This document shows positions 57,460-64,000 of a stretch of DNA of 64,000 bases, piece after piece. How positions within the stretch are numbered: the first letter of the stretch is position 1; each line of letters starts with the position of its first letter. The position numbers were made by a program, and so were the translations under genes. The stretch lies in NCBI GenBank assembly GCA_020086605.1, contig JACBWW010000015.1, positions 10,357,097 to 10,421,096 of the forward strand, in the 5' to 3' direction. The notes beneath the pieces were generated by a model, which saw nothing but the letters and a program-made list of their open reading frames with translations, was not told the DNA's origin and did not search any database. This DNA comes from Lanius collurio (taxonomy: Eukaryota > Chordata > Aves > Passeriformes > Laniidae).

Positions 57460-57569
57460 CTTATTCAACAGTGCTAAGTGCTCAGCAGGGTACCAGAGGC
57501 AGAATTAGTAGCACTGCAAGTCTGCCTGACACTTCCAAGCCGCAGGACATTGAGTTCTTTTACATATAG
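57460..57569 (+). other. Candidate alternative 3'-terminal exon of FSTL5
   Basis: A pyrimidine run and AAAAG (to 57459) form a plausible acceptor. If the preceding exon (phase 1, ending in a lone C) is joined to 57460, the frame stays open for 35 further codons, reading YSTVLSAQQG... to ...DIEFFYI, and stops at TAG 57567-57569. The stretch is less AT-rich than its surroundings. The product would be an FSTL5 ending just after Ig2, without the C-terminal region. No canonical AATAAA follows closely; the nearest AATAAA I saw is near 57904. An open frame of this length is not rare by chance, so this is a hypothesis. Confidence 0.25.
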
Positions 57570-60500
57570 GTTTACTATGCTTTANTAGAATGACCATTGG
57601 TGTCATGAAAGATGTAAATGAAGGAAGACAGAATACAAACCAAATTATTTCTAAGATATTCATCCAAAAGATATAGTCATCTTCCTTCCTATAAAAGTAG
57701 CTTACTATGCAAGTTCAATGCTGTATGTTGAAGGAAAGCATTTTACCATTATGTTCCTTGGTCCATGGGTAAATACTCACATAACTAACTCAGAGATGCA
57801 TAATTGTAACATTCAAATTTAGGTGTAGCAGGTATTTACATTTTCAAGTCCAATTTGCTCAGATACCAATTTTGGTACTTGTTAGAAGACTAAGGTACAT
57901 ACTAATAAAAATAGCACTGTTGACATAAACAAATTATCTTAACAGGTACAAATTTTTATAGATGCAGTTTAAAAAACTGCTGCTTTTTTTTAAAAAAAAA
58001 TTCCGTTGCAGTGAGGAGTTGCTACCATCAGAGAACTGATACTAGAAGTGGAAAGGCCTCATTATTAACTCTTCTCCACTTGTTTTTATATTTTTCCCAA
58101 AATTCTTGTTCATGCATAAAATTAGGGATTATTAGGGAATAAAATTACATTAGTAAAACCACTTGGATAGGATTTGGGGCTTTTTTTTTTACCCCACCCA
58201 CACATATTAAGCACAGTACTTTAATTTCAGGCCTGCTGATTAGGTAACAAGGTACATTCTAAAGATAGTCTCTGGTGAATGTAAATGTATTTCTGTATGA
58301 TCTGATATAAACTATTTCTGTCATTGATGACATTTTTATAAATTATTTTGCCTTTATCCTCCTTTAAGAGAATAAAGCAGACACATTTACTTTTAATTTT
58401 TTTTTTTTTTTGGTTCCTTACTAGAGAGCTCCCTTTTAGAAATCATAGGTTAGTGTTGTGAATAAAATAAGATCAAATTCTCACTCACTTGTCAGTTAAT
58501 CTGGGTTTTTCTCCTTTGTGATGTCACATAAGATAAAAATCAAAGCAAAATAAAAGCATTTCTGAACATAGAGTTGATTTTGTATTGAGAATTTAGCGAG
58601 AACTTTTCAGTTGAGTTCTAAAATATAAAGTACAATTGTACTGCCTTGAGCATGACAGTAATTTCAAAAGCCACATAAGAAATGCAGAACATGATTCCAT
58701 TACCAGTGCATGCATTTTGTTTCCTAGAAAGTTTAATAGTCAAATTAAATGTTCAATTTTGCACTGATCTGACACATTGTTTATGTGCACGTGAAAATTT
58801 TTGCGATTTAATGTTACTTTGCGCAATAAACTAAATTATTATTATTTTTCTGTGGAATCTTACTTTCAAGACATCGCAAATTTATGGAAAACCCATTTCA
58901 GTGCTTTGAGGAAAAATATAACATCTGTGGCAGAAACGGAAAGGCTAGTTCATTTCTTTGTAAGTGGGTAATTTAAACAGCTCCTAAGAGAAAATATATA
59001 TTTTCTGGTACCTCTGAGTAAATTAAAATCAGTGTCATTATGGATAAGGTGATGGTTAAATAATAAGCAAATGTTTCCCTCACCTGTCTGTCTAAAAATG
59101 CTAGCAGACTGCGAGGTTTTCATAATTCACAGGATTTTTGCAGATGCATGTAATGCACATGTCTGTATTATAAAGGGAAAAGAAGTGAATAGCAGTTATA
59201 CTGAATTTTGGGAAATGTGATGCTAGTAGGAAAAATAAAGTTATACCATGCAAAGTATGAATTGGGGGTTGTTTATTTTAGAGTTTCCAGTTTCAGAAAT
59301 TTGAAATCCAATTACCAAGAAAAGTCAGTATACTTTGATGATAATGGTTCATCACCAGGATGGTAGTCTAGATGGAAGTGAATGGAGAATACTCTGAAAA
59401 TGCCGTGTCATCCAGATCTGTTCAGTAAATGCCAGCACTGAACACAAAACCATTGTTTTGTCTCACATACGTAAAATTTTGAATAGTGGATGACAGTCTC
59501 AAAAATAGTTTGGCCTCTTCTTAGCACAACAGCCTTTTTCAATGTACGCTAAAAATAAGACTTCTGAAAATATGTTTTCATTTTAACATTGTCTTAGGTG
59601 AGAGAAATGAAATTATTTTCTTTAAATACTTTAATTTTAGCTGTGCCTTTCACTGATTAACTCGTTCTGTAGCTGAAATTTGATTTATTGATTTATCTAA
59701 CAACTGTGTACCAGCACATGGATCCTTTTTGGTAGATTTGTGAAGTTACAATGGAAAGTTTTAGTTGATATTATCAATATAAATGTCTCTTGTAAGTACT
59801 GGTGATAAATGTCTACTGTTCTCTTTCATCAGATCTTGTTTAATTCCTCTGATGTTGACAGTAGCAGTAGTATCTAAAATACTTTTGAATGTGAGAACTG
59901 TGCTGTTTTTATTCTCTAGAGACTGCAGATTCTTTTTTTGCTGTGAATTTCATTTTCCCTCAAGCTTGCAGTTAAAGCCATTGAGAATGAGATAGCTGGT
60001 CTGGGTGATAGCTGAATAACCCCCGCGGTGACTGGTAAAAACATTCTGGGGATTAATGACCTGGTCTAAATCTCATTGAAGACTCAAGAGTCTCCCCTAC
60101 TGTCATGATCCTCTAATAATACCTGAAAGAGCTCAGCTGTGTTGGAAGGAGTCTTTGGTGTAATCACATTTGTAAATACAAATAGCAGTTTAAAATCTGG
60201 TTTTAGTTTCATTCCAACATTTTTTTTTTTTCAGAACAGGTATTGCATCGATTCATAGATTCAAGCATGATGGAACCATTTTATCTAGCTATATTCTATC
60301 TTCTACATTTTACAACACATTAAATTGCAGTCTGGTCTGCCTGAATACAGATCTAATGCTTTGTTTGCCTGAAGTGTATCCTTACAGACGTGCATCTACC
60401 TGAGTCAGACATGCAGAGTCAAAAATCCCTCATTTCTCTTGATATTTTGCTTTACCTATTAATCAATTTTGCTAAGACAGAATAATGCTTAGTTTCCATT

Positions 60501-60702
60501 TTGAAGTCAGTTTTTCCTTTAGTTACCTCCTTTGAGTCTCTCTCTTTTTTTTCCCTCCAATAAATTGACCTCTTAAGAATTGCTGTCCTATGAATATGTG
60601 AATATTGATTGCAAATTCTCACACACACAATATAAGTCTCTCATAATAAGACAATTACCAGTGTACTCAGTCTTTTTGTCTTGAGAATTCTAACCAGTTT
60701 TG

Positions 60703-60706
<4 letters not shown>

Positions 60707-60739
<33 letters not shown>
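60707..60739 (+). repeat. Poly(T) homopolymer, 33 bases
   Basis: Thirty-three T in a row, the longest homopolymer of the window. It could be the poly(A) tail of a minus-strand retroposed sequence, but nothing recognisable precedes it on that strand. The length may be inexact in the assembly. Confidence 0.9.
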
Positions 60740-60742
<3 letters not shown>

Positions 60743-61268
60743 GGGAACTGCTCTTTGCAGAAGCAAATGTATTGTTTGTTTCTTTAATGTTCTGGAAAGA
60801 GAAATGCATATTTGATAATTTTTTCTTCCACATCTATGGATCCTTTGTCACTATTTCCCACTAATATGAGCAGTGGAAGTTTGTTTACATGTTTATCTCC
60901 AATATGCTATCAGACCTCACTTTACAAATCCTGTTCCTTCTCACCTGTCTCTGTTAGTCATAGACTGTTCTTTGTCTTCCGATACATCTACATTTCCATT
61001 TGGATATTAAAAAATTAATTATTTTAGAGATGAACTTGACAAAGTCTTTCAAAAAGTTTCTTAGAACTGTTATTTATCATTACAAGTAATTCACAGACTT
61101 CTTCGGAAATTGTTTTGTATTTGTTTACAGATCACTGATGAAAGTTGTTATGACACAGTTCACTACCTGTTGCTCTGGACATGCTCCAGAACTTTCTTCT
61201 TCACCTTTTACTGGTGATTTAAATACCTTCTGAGATTAATTATTTTAGCAGTTTTTAATTCAATTAAC

Positions 61269-61330
61269 ATGTACTTCACCGTTATTAAATAACTCTAATA
61301 TGTACTTCACCATTATTAAATAACTCTAAT
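61269..61330 (+). repeat. 31-bp tandem duplication
   Basis: Two adjacent 31-bp units (61269-61299 and 61300-61330), both starting ATGTACTTCACC and ending AACTCTAAT, with one mismatch (G/A). A recent local duplication with no coding content. Confidence 0.93.
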
Positions 61331-64000
61331 ATTTAATCAGAATATTCTGTATTAACAAACTGGATGTTTAGAAAAATTATATGATAAATATATGATTATT
61401 ATATGATAAATAAATGTTTAGAGAAAATATATGAATTTTTACATGACCAAACCTCTATTTACATCAAAAAATATAACCAGGTTTATCTGTTAAGGCCTGG
61501 TCTCTGTTAGAACATATTAGCTGACTTATAATTGTATTCTTGTTTTTTGATCTCTTACTGAATTTAATTCTATGCAAGTGTTGTCTGTTCTTTCATCTGG
61601 GTCATATATCCCAGTCTAACTAGCCTAACCAGCTGCTTGAGTTATAAAGTTTCAGGAAGTGGGCAACAACTAGGAGCAGATGTAGTAGTACTTTATGGCA
61701 CTCTTAAAATTTATGATGTATTCTGATTTTTTTCAAAACCAGTAGCACCAGACTAAACGTCTGAAACAACTTTTAGCGAGCATTTCTATGCACTGCATTT
61801 GGACGTGGATATTTTTAATATTTGTCTTGATTACACATAATTTACCCTTCTTTTTGTTCCTTTGTAAGGTAGAAGATAGTCAGGCTCTGTTTTCAGTTAT
61901 TATCCTGCCCCTGTACAAATACAGGGCAAAAATATTTTTAGCTATATATTGTCAACAGAACATTTAAAAACCCAAACTAGTTCATAACAGTACAATTTAA
62001 AACTTGAATAGCTCTGATATGACAAGGCTTTTCTTCTACTTTTAGTAGCAATCTGTGATGATTTCCAGGGTGTTTGCTCCTTCAATGGTATAAAGGAATG
62101 TCAGACTGTTGGAACTTCTTCTTTGAGCTGAAAAATGGGATTTCATCATAACTAAGACTACTTCTTTTCTTAAGGACTCCAATTTCTCTCTTTTTGTAAA
62201 CAAGTTCTATATTCTACTGCCCAGCCTCCCTGCAGCAACTGATAAAAGATGGCTTTTTATTTTCTATCTTGTATTACGTGCAGATACGTTTTAAGGGACT
62301 CTCAAACCCTTCATTAATGGATAGGTTTCTCCTCCATACTACTGCATTTACCATCATGTAAGGCATGAACACACATATGGACAACTCCACTGTAGATTTC
62401 TGTTGATGACTACATTTGATTAGATCAGCCGAACTCCTAGAGGCCATAGGGCAAAGATATTTTGGCAGTGTATCTTGACAATAAATTTATGAGAAGGTGG
62501 AGTGGGAGACATATTACTCCCTTTTTTGTTGATACACAGTACAATGATAATCACAAATAGAGGAGGAGGAAATTACAACTTCCATTTGTGGGATTTATTT
62601 ATTTTATTAGGTTCCATTGTGATAGTCATAAAACCAATGGATTTGGTCCAATTTCAGTTTTTAGTCCAAGTAGCATTAACTGAATATGGAATAGAATACA
62701 TAGCTAAACATAAAAAATAAATCATTTTGTTAAATTAGGAAAAAGATAACAAGGAAGACTTACACCAAGAGTGGAATATGTCGGTGTAATCTGATGCATA
62801 TATGGAACATCAGATGACACTGCATACAGCTATTTTTTTCTAAAGAAGAAAATCTGGAAGTGTAAAAAGCAGGAAAATAAAAAATATTCATCATCAAAGA
62901 CAAGTTAATATTTTCAAGGGTAATTTTCAAGTACTTAAAATTTTTATCTTAGCTACTAGTAAAATATCTTGAAGTAAAATAACCTTTAAAATCTCTATTT
63001 TTTTTTGTTTTGCTTCTTGATGACTTTGACAGGTCCATCAGTTGTGCTTTAGTGTTTTTCTGTTTCAATTGAGGATAATTGTGCCATACTAATGCCATCG
63101 ATCATAAAAACTCATGCTGTTGCCTTCAAAATGAAATAGTTCTGTGGGTTTGTTACTTTTTATTTTTTTCAATATTTTTAATTTCTCTTAATTGTGTCCA
63201 AAGAATTGTGTTATAAAGCACAGTTCAGTTTGCCATTGATTAATATGACTTCTTAGGTTTTTCTCTGAAATTTTATTGAGACATATCTGTGTATCTTGGG
63301 GAGACAACTGGCATGATAGATATTTATCAAGTAAAGCTACTAAGACATTTTCAAGACCAATTTGAGAGTACTTGATTAACTTTTAATATTTACTAGGTTT
63401 CATTTTGGTTATCAACTGTATGCTCTTGTGTTACTGAATTTGCCCACTATGACATCATCATATATGGCAAGATAATTTATCCTTTAGATTCTTTCCCCTA
63501 GTCACAAAACAAAAGTTCTCTGCCTCGTGCGCTGTATTTTAGGAATAGACTTGAAAAAATTAATGTAACTGTTCCAGGCCATTAAGTAGCTCTCTTTCTA
63601 ACTGTGCCTTTTTTAGGTAATGTCATAGTCCTATCACCTAACAAGATTATGTGATCTGAATGCTGCTGACTTGACAGGTTTATGGCCATCATAGGCAACA
63701 AGACATCTCCCCTGTCTAGAACTGGGAATAAGACTAAAAGCCTTTTGACTGTGATTTATGGCCTAAATTCTCTCTGAAAGGCTTTATGCAATTTTAATAG
63801 AATCTTCCTGTCACATCTGATACTGAATGGTACCTATTTACCTAATTTCCTGAGATAATTTATGCTGGCATTTTATTTTATGGCAGAGCTAAACAAGTTT
63901 ATACTTGTTGACAGCATCATAGGCAAAGATTTTATTTCAAACTTCCAAGTAATTCAGCTCATGAACCATTTTTTCTTCCTGCTAGAGCAGACTGGATTGA

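Noticed and set aside
61269..61330. Tandem copies considered as CRISPR or a regulatory array
   Set aside because: Only two directly adjoining copies with no spacers, in a vertebrate intron.

Overview
This window is intronic and exonic DNA of a bird nuclear genome. The evidence is CR1 LINE remnants with the typical 3' end, several avian-type endogenous retrovirus LTRs, an AT-rich non-coding background, and exons split by canonical GT-AG introns. I see no bacterial, phage or organellar content.

One gene is supported: a vertebrate follistatin-like protein gene on the + strand, almost certainly FSTL5. Four consecutive exons are visible (26794-26960, 46911-47031, 54375-54536, 56403-56537). Together they carry 585 nt, exactly 195 codons, in one continuous frame with matching splice phases. 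They encode two Ig domains in tandem, exons 1-2 making the first and exons 3-4 the second. The upstream part of the gene (signal peptide, Kazal domain, EF-hands) and the downstream C-terminal region lie outside the window. Exon numbers here are local to the window.

Layout: 1-26793 is the tail of a very long intron, mostly unique AT-rich DNA with a CR1 3' end at about 6008-6106, an old antisense CR1 at about 11328-11800, and simple repeats. 26961-46910 is a 20-kb intron that has collected most of the mobile DNA: an assembly gap (27184-27514), an LTR-like remnant apparently split by a sense CR1 holding a large GGAT microsatellite (27570-28840), an ERVL-like solo LTR (31796-32222), an antisense ERV remnant with an env-like fragment and 3' LTR (about 33018-34180), an LTR tail (35451-35627), a sense CR1 ORF2 fragment (45519-46170), and a clean 286-bp solo LTR with a 6-bp target duplication (46401-46686). 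The last lies only 224 bp before an FSTL5 splice acceptor. 47032-54374 contains two CR1 pieces facing in opposite directions (52518-53880). 54537-56402 is short and largely unique. 56538-64000 is the start of another intron and holds one candidate alternative terminal exon (57460-57569).

I found no convincing new multi-gene system. The best leads are the candidate alternative exon that would end FSTL5 after its Ig domains, the sense solo LTR with its own poly(A) signal beside an exon, the microsatellite that seems to have grown from CR1 coding sequence, and the inverted CR1 pair.
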